Under the pieces are notes generated by a model. It had not been told where the DNA came from, made no database searches, and saw only the letters and a program-made list of their open reading frames with translations. Position numbers and translations under genes: made by a program. DNA of 64,000 nucleotides from an uncultured Clostridia bacterium (GTDB taxonomy: Bacteria; Bacillota; Clostridia; Oscillospirales; Acutalibacteraceae): contig CANQZA010000003.1 in NCBI GenBank assembly GCA_947628175.1, positions 1-64,000 on the forward strand, given 5' to 3'. Below, one piece after another: positions 25,384 through 34,397 of this stretch. Each line of letters opens with the position of its first letter. Position 1 is the stretch's first letter.

Positions 25384-27018
25384 CTATGATGCTATTGATG
25401 AATCTACCAATTCACCAGTATCATAGATATCAGTGTGGCTTTTAAATCTGCCATTAAGTGTTATGTTTACATCTAATTTGCCGTTCACTTCAGATATTTT
25501 AATATGATCAACCAACATTCTTAAATCAGAATCATTGATTGATTTCTCTTCAATGATTTTGTCGAGCACTTCAATGCTACTTTTGATATCAGCCTTTCGC
25601 TTTTTAATGGTTTCGTCTATATGCTCGATTTCATCGATTCTTTTTGATATTCTTTCAATATCGTTTTCGCATTTCTCAAGCATTTGAGTGTAAACATCAG
25701 CTCGCTCTTTATCCCTCAATCGTTCAAGCAAGATTTCTTCTTGATCTAATTTTCTTTGAGATAGTTGTTCAGTCAAGGATTTAATGTTGTTTTGGCTGAG
25801 CGCTTTGTTCTGCTTCCACAGACTTAACTTTGCATCAATCTGCTTAAAATTTTCCTGTGCCTGTTGTCTGATGTTTAACAATTCTGAATATACAATTTCA
25901 TCGAGTACACTTTCATTTATTCTGTGTGGACTGCAATGCTCTTTACCATATCGATGGTAGCTGTTGCAGACATATTCAATTCTGTCGGGTTTATCTTTAC
26001 ATTTCCTGATTTTGCACGAGAATGAAGATCCACAGTCACCGCACTTAATCAAACCTGTATATCTATGATAAGGTTTATCGAAGTTTGATCTCACATTATC
26101 TTTTTTCTTGCTTTCAAGCAGCATCTGAACTTTGTCAAAATCTTCTTTGCTTATTAGTGCAGGAACTGCATTGTCATGCCTGATTTGTTCGTCTGTTGAA
26201 TAAGTTTTTCTCTGCTTGTTTATCTTGTCAAGCATGTACTTATGATTAACAAGATTACCACAATAAAATTCATTTATTAACACTCGTTTAACTGCTGTGC
26301 CATTCCATAAATACCTTGTAGTTATTTCGGGTTTATTGTACCCTTGTTTTTTATTAAGATATTTCAGTTGATAGTATGCAGGTGTCTTTAATCCTTCAGC
26401 ATTTAATTTGTGAGCAATGTTTTTCAGTCCATAACCATCAAGATACATTTGAAATATCCTTCTGACAATGTTTGCAGGTTCTTCCATTATGAGAATCTCT
26501 TTTGTATTCTTGTCTTTGAAATATCCCATCGGAGGTATCATAACCAATCCTTCTTTTTGCTTTTGAAGAAATCCAGCACGAACTTTTCGACTGATGTCAC
26601 GGGCATACATATCATTGAACAAACCTTTGAATCCGATAATTAAATCATCATTCTCATTACTTGTGTCAAGATTTTCTGTAACAGATAACACTTTAACATC
26701 ATTTTCACGCAAATAATCAATGAACAATGCCGTTTGCGTTTTATGTCTGCCAAGTCTTGACATATCCTTAACGATGACTGCATCAATTAATTTATTCTCA
26801 ACAGCTTCATAAATTTTATTGATACCATCACGGTTAAAATGCATACCGCTTACATTGTCATCAAAGGATTCACCGACGATATTAAAACCATTTTTGTTTG
26901 CATATTCTCTGATAATGTTCTGCTGATTTGTCAATGAATTTAATTCGTCATCTTCATCTCTTGAGAGTCGTGCATATAACCATACTCGCATTTTATCACT
27001 CCTTTCGCAAGCACACAT
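25384..27018 (-). CDS. Large serine recombinase (TndX/TnpX-like)
   Basis: A 544-residue large serine recombinase that cuts and joins DNA for excision and integration. The catalytic domain begins RVWLYARLSRDEDDE with the Ser nucleophile in ARLS, followed by the SRLGR motif. A Recombinase domain (about residues 165-300) and a zinc ribbon (CGDCGSSFSCK ... CNSYHRYGKEHCSPH) lead into a long C-terminal coiled coil (about 370-500). Start: ATG 27018 overlaps the stop of the preceding small ORF (TGATAATG) with GGAGTTG upstream; ATG 26991, with GGAGTGAT, is an alternative. Size and domains match Tn4451/Tn5397-type enzymes. Confidence 0.92.
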   Translation of the reverse strand: MCACERSDKMRVWLYARLSRDEDDELNSLTNQQNIIREYANKNGFNIVGESFDDNVSGMHFNRDGINKIYEAVENKLIDAVIVKDMSRLGRHKTQTALFIDYLRENDVKVLSVTENLDTSNENDDLIIGFKGLFNDMYARDISRKVRAGFLQKQKEGLVMIPPMGYFKDKNTKEILIMEEPANIVRRIFQMYLDGYGLKNIAHKLNAEGLKTPAYYQLKYLNKKQGYNKPEITTRYLWNGTAVKRVLINEFYCGNLVNHKYMLDKINKQRKTYSTDEQIRHDNAVPALISKEDFDKVQMLLESKKKDNVRSNFDKPYHRYTGLIKCGDCGSSFSCKIRKCKDKPDRIEYVCNSYHRYGKEHCSPHRINESVLDEIVYSELLNIRQQAQENFKQIDAKLSLWKQNKALSQNNIKSLTEQLSQRKLDQEEILLERLRDKERADVYTQMLEKCENDIERISKRIDEIEHIDETIKKRKADIKSSIEVLDKIIEEKSINDSDLRMLVDHIKISEVNGKLDVNITLNGRFKSHTDIYDTGELVDSSIAS

Positions 27019-27020
27019 TA

Positions 27021-27197
27021 TCACAACTCCTTTTCCAAGTCCAGACGATTAGAATTATTTTCATTGCAGATTGAAATATCGTTGTTGAATAGATAATTTT
27101 TGATGATAGATTCTAAAAATTTATCAAATTCATTTTGCTTTCCGTTGTAGGAAATCGTAACACTGTTAATGTTATTTTGAATTTTATTCGTTGCCAT
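27021..27197 (-). CDS. Small transposon protein (TnpW-like)
   Basis: A 58-residue ORF (MATNKIQNNINSVTISYNGK at the start) between relaxase and recombinase, with its stop fused to the recombinase start region. Its core (VTISYNGKQNEFDKFLESIIKN) has the shape of TnpW-type proteins found just upstream of large serine recombinases in Clostridial elements, but the match is by position and pattern only. Function unknown; it may tune recombinase expression through translational coupling. Confidence 0.55.
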   Translation of the reverse strand: MATNKIQNNINSVTISYNGKQNEFDKFLESIIKNYLFNNDISICNENNSNRLDLEKEL

Positions 27198-27337
27198 ACG
27201 GCAACACAGAATCTAAAACTTTTCCGTCATTCCCCCAATCAAATTGTATTTGCGATAATAATTATCGACTTGGATTTCAGTTTTTGTTTCATATATTTCC
27301 TTTCCGCCTGCCGATTGATCTGCAGGACTTTTTAATT

Positions 27338-28324
27338 TCACATAAACAAACCGATACCGTGGTTTTGTTCCTGATTGTTGTATTCATTTCTGCAATGAGC
27401 AAGCTGTGCTTTTGTAATTTTCAATCCGTGAGCACGCATTTTTTCAATGATTTTATCAAGTTCCATATCTTCAATTTCGACTGCATAATAATCATCGTTC
27501 TGTTCAATCGTTGGCAAATTTGAAAGCATTTCAAAAATATTTGCAGTCAATCCGTCTGTGCAATTACCCGATGTTGGTGTTTTGTATTCGAGTATGTCCT
27601 CTGCAAGAATTGAATTGCAGCCGCCCAAGTCAAAATATATTTCAAGATTTTTCTTTAGTAATCTCTCATCAAACAATTTTGCATCACGACACCTATGACC
27701 TTCACTGTCTGTGTAAGTCATATATTTGTATTTCGGATCGTACTTGATATCAATTCCGTGCATGCTCATTTTCCAAATGAATTCTTCCATATCGTAGGAC
27801 TCTTGCATCATTTTCAATGCCCAATATCTAATTCTTTGTTTCCATTTTGGATTTTCATTTCGTCTTGTTTTTGCTTCGGTAACGATAAATCCGTTCTCTT
27901 TGCACAACTGATTAGAATAATTTTTTATATCAAGTAAGTTTTGTGGTGAGATATTCATCTTCTTACCGTCCTTGTGGCTGACAGAATTGATAATGAAATG
28001 ATTGTGCATATGCTTTTTATCAATGTGTGTTGCAACGAGAACTTGAAATTCGGGGAAACAATGCTCAGCCATTTGCATACCAATTTCGTGACATTTTTCG
28101 GCTGTGATGTCATCATCCTGAGCAAAGGATTGTATCATATGGTAGTAAGTTCTACCGCCTTGCTTGTTAAAGTTATTTCGCACCATCTCAAATTCATCGT
28201 AACAGCTTTCGGGCATACAATTCTTTCCGCTGATTAACTTTTCCAAAGTTTTCTCTTTATTGCAAACATAATCAATACCTATACGAGCAGATATTTTTGC
28301 AGAGCTGAGTTTAATAATTGCCAT
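27338..28324 (-). CDS. Relaxase/mobilization nuclease
   Basis: A 328-residue MOBP-type relaxase that nicks oriT and starts conjugative transfer. The N-terminal KISARIGIDYVCNKEKT is typical of the family. The metal-binding histidines are in HIDKKHMHNHFIIN (HxDKxHxHxH form) and the catalytic Tyr is probably among the YY pair in GGRTYYHMIQSF. The C-terminal part is short compared with larger relaxases. It overlaps mobC by 46 bp and belongs to the minus-strand mobilization block. Confidence 0.92.
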   Translation of the reverse strand: MAIIKLSSAKISARIGIDYVCNKEKTLEKLISGKNCMPESCYDEFEMVRNNFNKQGGRTYYHMIQSFAQDDDITAEKCHEIGMQMAEHCFPEFQVLVATHIDKKHMHNHFIINSVSHKDGKKMNISPQNLLDIKNYSNQLCKENGFIVTEAKTRRNENPKWKQRIRYWALKMMQESYDMEEFIWKMSMHGIDIKYDPKYKYMTYTDSEGHRCRDAKLFDERLLKKNLEIYFDLGGCNSILAEDILEYKTPTSGNCTDGLTANIFEMLSNLPTIEQNDDYYAVEIEDMELDKIIEKMRAHGLKITKAQLAHCRNEYNNQEQNHGIGLFM

Positions 28325-28602
28325 ATGCTTGCTACCTCTTTTCGCATTTCTGTTAAGTCAATCGCTGAACATATTCCACAATTGACGGCTCGAGTTAATT
28401 GATTCAGATTGTTTCCGATTGCATTCAATTCATCTTGTATTCCCGATAGACCAGGAATAACAAGTATTTCTTTGTCCAACGCACAGTCACGAAGGTAAGG
28501 TGCAAGCGTATCGTATTTGATAAACGCTTTATCCTCAATTATTCTTTTTTCTTCTTTAGTTACTCTAAAATTTAGAATTTCAGTTCTGTTATCACTAATC
28601 GT
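28279..28602 (-). CDS. mobC: MobC-like relaxosome accessory protein with non-ATG start
   Basis: The frame encodes about 107 residues. The N-terminal ribbon-helix-helix-like region SDNRTEILNFRVTKEEKRII and the C-terminal ELNAIGNNLNQLTRAVNCG are hallmarks of MobC proteins that bind oriT and help the relaxase. There is no ATG at the beginning: GGAGGT is followed after 6 bases by ACG and then ATT. ACG sits exactly where ATG would be expected, as if ATG had mutated to ACG. A TTG at 28479 would give only a 66-residue C-terminal piece that lacks the DNA-binding part. Translation may be weak, from ACG or ATT. Confidence 0.82.
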   Translation of the reverse strand, partial: TISDNRTEILNFRVTKEEKRIIEDKAFIKYDTLAPYLRDCALDKEILVIPGLSGIQDELNAIGNNLNQLTRAVNCGICSAIDLTEMRKEVASIWQLLNSALQKYLLV

Positions 28603-28619
28603 TTTGTACCTCCAATTTC

Positions 28620-28902
28620 AAAATTATATTACAGCGAAAGATACTTGTACTTTCGCTGAGAAGAGAAACATATGGAGTGATTGTTGTATGTTATTCAACA
28701 TATTTAATCACGGAATATGTTCGGACGAGGGGTTTGGGCTTAGCCCAATGGCTTTGTTTCGCTGCCATTTGGCGAGCGTAATACAAAGCCGAAACTCGCA
28801 GATACCAAAGCATCTACTGCATCGTCACAAGTTACATATCGCTCATTTCCGAGTAGAACTCGAAAAATCACTCATTCCACTGCTCCTCCTTTCCCCAAAA
28901 AG
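28620..28902. other. Non-coding region with inverted repeats, putative oriT
   Basis: Directly upstream of mobC. It contains CAGCGAAAG / CTTTCGCTG (28632-28658), a GGCTTTGT / ACAAAGCC pair about 23 nt apart near 28750-28790, and CCCCAAAAAGC / GCTTTTCGGGG near 28893-28918. Inverted repeats next to mobC-relaxase genes are the usual place for oriT. No nic site is assigned. The only long plus-strand frame here is antisense to mobC. Confidence 0.4.
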
Positions 28903-29060
28903 CTAATGCTTTTCGGGGATCCCCGATAGTTCGGTCCATTTGCTCCTGTGACCTTGACAAATGTCCTCAAACTGATTTCTATATTTGTTTCGATTAGTTT
29001 GCTGCCATTCACTTTCTTGTTCTGAAAGGCTTTTATATTGTTTGTCACTATCTGTTAGAG
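28903..29060 (-). pseudogene. C-terminal remnant of an unidentified gene
   Basis: A minus-strand open frame without any start codon encodes hydrophilic protein-like sequence (DSDKQYKSLSEQESEWQQTN ... QGHRSKWTELSGIPEKH) ending at TAG 28903-28905. Upstream it runs into the 5' region of the plus-strand cargo ORF, which also lacks a proper start. Both appear truncated at a junction near 29050-29080. Family unknown. Confidence 0.35.
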
Positions 29061-29079
29061 TACTGAAGAAGATTGTAAA

Positions 29080-30114
29080 TTGTTTGAAGATATGCTGAAT
29101 CGTACTTCATGGATTTGGTATTCGAACGGAGATTTAGATATAAATAAAACAACTCTTGAAGAGCTTATTGAGAGGTTTATTATTTTGGATTCCATGCCTT
29201 GCGGAATGTATACAAATTTTTGGGAAATTCCCGAAAGTGATTATATTGATGTTAATGATCCAAAAAACGAATTTTCAGGATGTTATAAACTGAATGCTGA
29301 TAATGTTGATTGGATAATAAAAAATGTTTTTTGTTTAACACCTGACAGAAATATTTCAAGTAATAATTTCTATTATAATGGCGACTCATTATATCGCAGC
29401 AGTGATTTAGGTGGTGGACTGGATGCAGATTATGAAGTTATAGATACTATAATTTTAAACAATAGAAAAGTCGGATTTACAGTTCGTGGTAAAGAAGATA
29501 ATGATAATGGATATGATTGGTATCAATATTTCATTGCTGAGTTAAAAAATGATAACACAATGGGAAAATATTGGTCGATTTATGCAGCCTCAAGAAATTC
29601 ATTGATTTTAGAAAATGGTAAAACAGAAATTATTAATTCAAAAAATATATCCATAAAAGATTTAACAAAAAAGTACAACAACGCATTTGATTTTTATGCA
29701 TTTTATATTTATGGTAATACTCAGTATCAGGATTTTGATAACACTATAAAATCAGGAGAACTTGTTTTAACTGAATATGGTGAAATAGATACATATAGCG
29801 AATTTTTAAATGAGGCAAAAAAGTATTTTACTGAAGACATAGCAATAGAGTTGTTAAAACAAATCGATGCACAAGACCATAATGGTAAACTATACACTAA
29901 AGCAAATGGTGGTGTAGGAGGAGCCGAATGTGTGGAAAGCATAAAGATTTTGAAATTAAATAATGTTACATATCAAGTTAAGTCAACTTATGAATGGTAT
30001 TTTGAAGGAGACGATTTACCTACAGTTAGAGAGAAAAATTTTGTATTTGAAAATAATAAATGGGTATTGGATAATGCTGATTTTATTTGTGGAGAATTAA
30101 ATATAGAATTATGA
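29080..30114 (+). CDS. Island cargo protein, possible IseA-like C-terminal domain, likely 5'-truncated
   Basis: A 344-residue ORF using TTG at 29080 without a clear ribosome binding site; the frame stays open back to 29059. There is no signal peptide or membrane anchor. The last 115 residues (EFLNEAKKYFTEDIAIELLK through GKLYTKANGGVGG to a WYFEGDD and FENNKWVLDN end) recall IseA-type DL-endopeptidase inhibitor domains, which are normally secreted, so an N-terminal zinc-ribbon/TM part may have been lost at the junction near 29060. The next gene does begin with such a zinc-ribbon/TM part. Family assignment is tentative. AT-rich composition suggests recent transfer. Confidence 0.55.
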   Translation: MFEDMLNRTSWIWYSNGDLDINKTTLEELIERFIILDSMPCGMYTNFWEIPESDYIDVNDPKNEFSGCYKLNADNVDWIIKNVFCLTPDRNISSNNFYYNGDSLYRSSDLGGGLDADYEVIDTIILNNRKVGFTVRGKEDNDNGYDWYQYFIAELKNDNTMGKYWSIYAASRNSLILENGKTEIINSKNISIKDLTKKYNNAFDFYAFYIYGNTQYQDFDNTIKSGELVLTEYGEIDTYSEFLNEAKKYFTEDIAIELLKQIDAQDHNGKLYTKANGGVGGAECVESIKILKLNNVTYQVKSTYEWYFEGDDLPTVREKNFVFENNKWVLDNADFICGELNIEL

Positions 30115-30127
30115 AGGGTATTTTTAT

Positions 30128-33100
30128 ATGAAATGTAAGAATTGTAAAGCCGAGATTAAAACAAGTCAAAAATTCTGTCCCAAATGCGGAATGGAAATCA
30201 AAACAAAAAAGAAATTAAGCAAAAAGGCACAAGCATTTATCGCTTGTGTCTGCTGTCTTATACTTATAATTACTGGAACAATAGGTGGATTATATTTTTA
30301 CCAAAATAATCATGCTGTTGATGATCCAGACAGTAATTATATTGCTCTTGAAGCAGGATTTACAGATGTGAAAGTAACAGATGAAAAAACTGCACTTGAA
30401 GCAATAGAATCTGTTGCTGATGTTATTGGCATTGATGATGTTCAAAAAGGATTATTGATTGAGAGAATAGATACAATTGGGGGAATAAACTATTACCGCT
30501 TTAACCAGAACTGTAATGCTGTACCTGTTGATGGTAAATTCATAATAATTGCTGCTGATAAAGAAGGAGAAGCTTTAGCACTTACTTCTAATTATGAGAA
30601 TACGGATATGTGTAGTTTACATTTGAATGATAATCTCACACAGAATGTGGTGAGTAAAAACATACAAAATGCTATTGGTGAAGCTATCACAAGTGTTGAA
30701 GAGCTTGATACACAAAAAATCGTTTGTACTCCAAGCAACAATGAGTTTATCTATGCTTATAAACTTTTAGCGTCAACAGAATCAAAACTATATATAGTTT
30801 ATATTAATGTAGAAGACGGAACTGTAATAAAATATAATAACTCATTTGATTATACTTCCGCAGAAGTGGTTTCAGAAGATGGTACTTCAAAAGCAATTGG
30901 TTGGAAAAATGATGATGGTTCGTATCATCTTTATAATGATGAGCATAAAATAAGTGTGTTTGATTTTTCACAGTTTTCCGAATCTAAACAAACCAATTGG
31001 AATTTCAAAGAATTAGGTATTGATACAATGTATTCTGAAAGTAACATATTTAATGAAAAAGGAATAAAGTTAATGTCCTATTTATGTCAGTTCGATGATT
31101 ACTTCGTGCAATTAGGAGATAAAGGATTTGATAGGATACATGCTGCAATTAATGATTCAATTGGTTCTAATGCCAGTGCAGATGGAGCAGAGTCACCTGA
31201 AGGAAAAAACGAAGGCCGCGTCGGAGCACTGTTTGTAGGAGAAGAGAGAAATATTGATGATGTCGATATTATTGCTCACGAATACACCCATATGGTCTCA
31301 AAAGCAATTAATCGTTGGTCCGGCAAAGAACCAAGTGCGTTAAATGAAGGCATTTCTGATATATTTGGTGAAATTATTGAAAGTAGCATTAAAGGAAATT
31401 GTGACTGGAAACATGATGGAAGAAATATCGCTGATCCGGAAAATAAAAATAACAAGCAACGCTACCCTGCCACGGTTGAATATTTAGAAAAAGCAAAGAA
31501 AAATGGGGATAATTACTTTATAAATGGTAATTCTCTGTTTGGAGGACAAACTGAGGATTATAGTCATTTTGCAAGTGTTATTATTTCCCATTGTGCTTAC
31601 TTAATGAATAACGGTATAGATGGGAACAATGAAAAAAAGATTAACACAGACCTTTTAGGACAGCTTTGGTATAACGCTCTTTATTTAATGCAACCTGATT
31701 CGTCTTTTGAACAATGTAGGTGTGCGATTGAATTATCATCAAGAATAATGCTAAAAAACAAAGAATTAACACAGGAACAATATAATTGTGTTTGTGAAGC
31801 ATTTGATACAGTTGGTATTGAAAATGCTAATTATACTTATCAAAGCAAAGTGAAAAATGATTTTAATCTGAAAGTTTTAAGTAGTAAAGACACAGACAAT
31901 GTGAATTTTAATCTTAAAATCTACAAACTTCGTAATTATGAATTTGATATAAAGTCAATTATTAAACAACCGAAATTGGTTTTAGAAGAAAACTCGCTTT
32001 ATGGAAATAAGCAGATACATTTAGATGATGGTGTTTATTATCTTGAAATTATGGATTTAGATGAAAATGCACAAAATTCTATACCAATAAAAACTAAAAT
32101 AATAGTTGACGGTGATGATGAGAATACAGTAGATGAGGTTATTATAAAAACAGATTTTTCTGATATAACAACTGTTATATTGAATAAAGATGAAGAGGAT
32201 AAGAATTTAGCAACACTACCTGGTGAATATGTGTTTTCATCAGGAGTTAGTGCTTGGTCAACAGAACTAAACATCAACGAGGATTTTACCTTTTCGGGTA
32301 TGTATTATGATAGTGAATTAGGTTTAACCGGAGAGAAAAATCCTAACGGAACAGTTATTATTTGTGAATTTACAGGCACATTTTCAATTCCTGAAAAAAT
32401 TGATGATTATACATACAAATTAACGGTAAAATCTATTTCACTAAAGCATGAAGATGGTTATGTTTATTATGATAATGGAATTGAATATGAATGCGTAGGT
32501 GAGCCGTATGGATTTGACGGTTGCAAAGAATTCTATTTGTATATTAAAGGAAGACAAGCAAATGATCTTTCAGAAGACTTTTTGGGTTGGATTTATGAAT
32601 ATGATGAAAAAGCTGGAATACTTCCTTGCAACTGCATAAGAAATCCTCAGACCAATGTGTGTTTTGTTAAATATGAATCGACTGAAGCAAATGATGCCAA
32701 AGATATGCAAAGCGAATCCACTACAGTAAAAGAATCGACTGAAAATAATGTTGGTAGATTTTATGGCAATGAAACAGCTGAACAATTAAGAAAAAGCATC
32801 ATTGGTTCTTGGGGTGCTTTAGGTTCTATTGTCCCCGAATATAACTTCTTTGATGATCAAAATTGTTCCGGTGATATGCCTTGGAGAACAAGCGGAACAT
32901 ATTCAATTTCAGACAACAAAACATTAACGATAAAATGGGCTGGAGAGTCTGAAAAGGAAGAATATATTTGGAGTGAAGAATCATGGGACGACTTTTATTC
33001 TCACCATGAATATGGAACTGACTTTTGGTATATGACTGACGATGGTGTGTTAAAACTAAACGGTAAAGAAAAATATCGTGACGGAGTAGATAATTTCACT

Positions 33101-33418
33101 TACAATAGCGATGGTGATTTGATGAAAAGCATTTCGGGAACATGGATTAATGATACGCGATCTAAAGAATATCGGATTTATGATGACGGCACTTGGGAGG
33201 AAAGTACAATTTATATTTCAGGCGGACATTTAATTAGTCGAAATGTGCTTGATAATGGTAAAGTTGAAATTATTGATGATACAACCGCGAAACTTTGGCA
33301 AGAAGTAGAACATCTCAATCAAATACCGGGTGCATCTGAATTGATTTATGATAATAAAACCGATAATATTTCTGTTGGTGGCACGAACAATACTTACAGT
33401 AGAGCAAAATACAAATAG
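30128..33418 (+). CDS. Giant zinc-ribbon, membrane-anchored M4-type metallopeptidase
   Basis: A 1096-residue protein, 13 bp after the previous ORF. Order: zinc ribbon CKNC...CPKC (Cys3, 6, 17, 20) in the cytoplasm; one transmembrane helix (about 34-57); a propeptide-like region (about 70-260); a thermolysin-like M4 domain with HEYTH (His384, Glu385, His388) and the third zinc ligand Glu407 in NEGISDIFGE; then about 500 residues of beta-rich C-terminal domains. The C-terminal GTWINDTRSKEYRIYDDGTWEES resembles lipocalin-like DUF modules. Type II topology would put the peptidase outside. Fusion of a zinc ribbon to an M4 peptidase is unusual. The substrate is unknown. Confidence 0.85.
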   Translation: MKCKNCKAEIKTSQKFCPKCGMEIKTKKKLSKKAQAFIACVCCLILIITGTIGGLYFYQNNHAVDDPDSNYIALEAGFTDVKVTDEKTALEAIESVADVIGIDDVQKGLLIERIDTIGGINYYRFNQNCNAVPVDGKFIIIAADKEGEALALTSNYENTDMCSLHLNDNLTQNVVSKNIQNAIGEAITSVEELDTQKIVCTPSNNEFIYAYKLLASTESKLYIVYINVEDGTVIKYNNSFDYTSAEVVSEDGTSKAIGWKNDDGSYHLYNDEHKISVFDFSQFSESKQTNWNFKELGIDTMYSESNIFNEKGIKLMSYLCQFDDYFVQLGDKGFDRIHAAINDSIGSNASADGAESPEGKNEGRVGALFVGEERNIDDVDIIAHEYTHMVSKAINRWSGKEPSALNEGISDIFGEIIESSIKGNCDWKHDGRNIADPENKNNKQRYPATVEYLEKAKKNGDNYFINGNSLFGGQTEDYSHFASVIISHCAYLMNNGIDGNNEKKINTDLLGQLWYNALYLMQPDSSFEQCRCAIELSSRIMLKNKELTQEQYNCVCEAFDTVGIENANYTYQSKVKNDFNLKVLSSKDTDNVNFNLKIYKLRNYEFDIKSIIKQPKLVLEENSLYGNKQIHLDDGVYYLEIMDLDENAQNSIPIKTKIIVDGDDENTVDEVIIKTDFSDITTVILNKDEEDKNLATLPGEYVFSSGVSAWSTELNINEDFTFSGMYYDSELGLTGEKNPNGTVIICEFTGTFSIPEKIDDYTYKLTVKSISLKHEDGYVYYDNGIEYECVGEPYGFDGCKEFYLYIKGRQANDLSEDFLGWIYEYDEKAGILPCNCIRNPQTNVCFVKYESTEANDAKDMQSESTTVKESTENNVGRFYGNETAEQLRKSIIGSWGALGSIVPEYNFFDDQNCSGDMPWRTSGTYSISDNKTLTIKWAGESEKEEYIWSEESWDDFYSHHEYGTDFWYMTDDGVLKLNGKEKYRDGVDNFTYNSDGDLMKSISGTWINDTRSKEYRIYDDGTWEESTIYISGGHLISRNVLDNGKVEIIDDTTAKLWQEVEHLNQIPGASELIYDNKTDNISVGGTNNTYSRAKYK

Positions 33419-33430
33419 TGATTTAAATAA

Positions 33431-33469
33431 AAAGAACTTGGTTAATTGAATAATCCAAGTTCTTTTTTA
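33431..33469 (+). terminator. Terminator after the metallopeptidase gene
   Basis: AAGAACTTGG / CCAAGTTCTT, a 10-bp perfect stem with a 13-nt loop, followed by TTTTTTAT. Separates the peptidase unit from the HEPN/wHTH pair. Confidence 0.85.
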
Positions 33470-33584
33470 TGTATCAATATATGATAATATTGAGTTATCA
33501 AATTAAAGTGATTAAAAGTTGAGATTTTTCGATATATGTGATATGATTAGAAATGTAGTGAATTTTAAATTAGAAGGGATAGTT

Positions 33585-34388
33585 ATGTTTCCAAGATTAG
33601 TGCAAAGTGAAGTTGAAGAAATTTCTAATATTTTAGGAGCAACCAATGGTGGTTTTACAGGTAGTGAAATATCAAGACTATTAGAAGTTTGTTTAATTCC
33701 TGATATAGATCCAACAAATACTAAAAGAAAGAGATTATATAATGCTTTTGCAAACAAATGCAATTCAAATAATAATTCAGACTGTGTTTATGATTTTATA
33801 AAAGAAGCCTTTATGCCATCGAGGTGGCTTTCAAAAGTTGAAGAAAAAGAAAAAATGTTGGTAAGTATAAATGAGGTTCTTGCATTAAAAGGGATACAAC
33901 TTACCGAAGATAATAGATTTATTAACATAGATGTTGCAACTACTGCTTCGGAAGCAAAAGCCAGAGCAGCGAGATTATCAAAAAAATTACAAGCGATTAA
34001 TGCACATTATTATGTTCTAAATTGTTGTAAAGAGGAATTATTAGTTAATGATTATTTTCATGCTGTACAGGAGGCGGCAAAGAGCTTAACTGATAGGATT
34101 TCAAACGAAACAGGATTGACACAGGACGGAACAAATCTAATAGAACGAGCATTTAGTCAAAATAATCCAGCTGCTGTTATAAATACACTCTCTAATCAAA
34201 GTGAAATTAATGAACACAGAGGTGTAAAGGAAATGCTTCTAGGAATTAATTATTCTGTTAGAAATGTTACCGCACATGAAATGCGTATAAATTGGGATAT
34301 TGATGAAAATACAGCAATAAACTATCTAAGTATAATTTCAGCATTACATAAAATACTTGATAAGTTTCAATTTATTAGACAAACATAG
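33585..34388 (+). CDS. TIGR02391/Ymh-like protein with a HEPN-type RNase motif
   Basis: A 267-residue protein. The start at 33585 follows AGAAGGGAT; the upstream in-frame ATG lacks a site. The C-terminal third (NNPAAVINTLSNQSEINEHR ... LLGINYSVRNVTAHEMRINWDIDEN) matches what I know of the Ymh/TIGR02391 family, found in defence contexts. RNVTAH at residues 226-231 fits the Rx4H catalytic motif of HEPN endoribonucleases. The N-terminal half is helical and not recognised. Coupled to a small winged-helix/TM gene 9 bp downstream. A growth-arrest RNase toxin is the leading idea, not proven. Confidence 0.72.
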   Translation: MFPRLVQSEVEEISNILGATNGGFTGSEISRLLEVCLIPDIDPTNTKRKRLYNAFANKCNSNNNSDCVYDFIKEAFMPSRWLSKVEEKEKMLVSINEVLALKGIQLTEDNRFINIDVATTASEAKARAARLSKKLQAINAHYYVLNCCKEELLVNDYFHAVQEAAKSLTDRISNETGLTQDGTNLIERAFSQNNPAAVINTLSNQSEINEHRGVKEMLLGINYSVRNVTAHEMRINWDIDENTAINYLSIISALHKILDKFQFIRQT

Positions 34389-34397
34389 GTGATTATT

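Noticed and set aside
28517-28906. 129-codon plus-strand frame upstream of the cargo genes
   Set aside because: Antisense to mobC and the inverted-repeat region, with no ribosome binding site; composition is that of a shadow frame.
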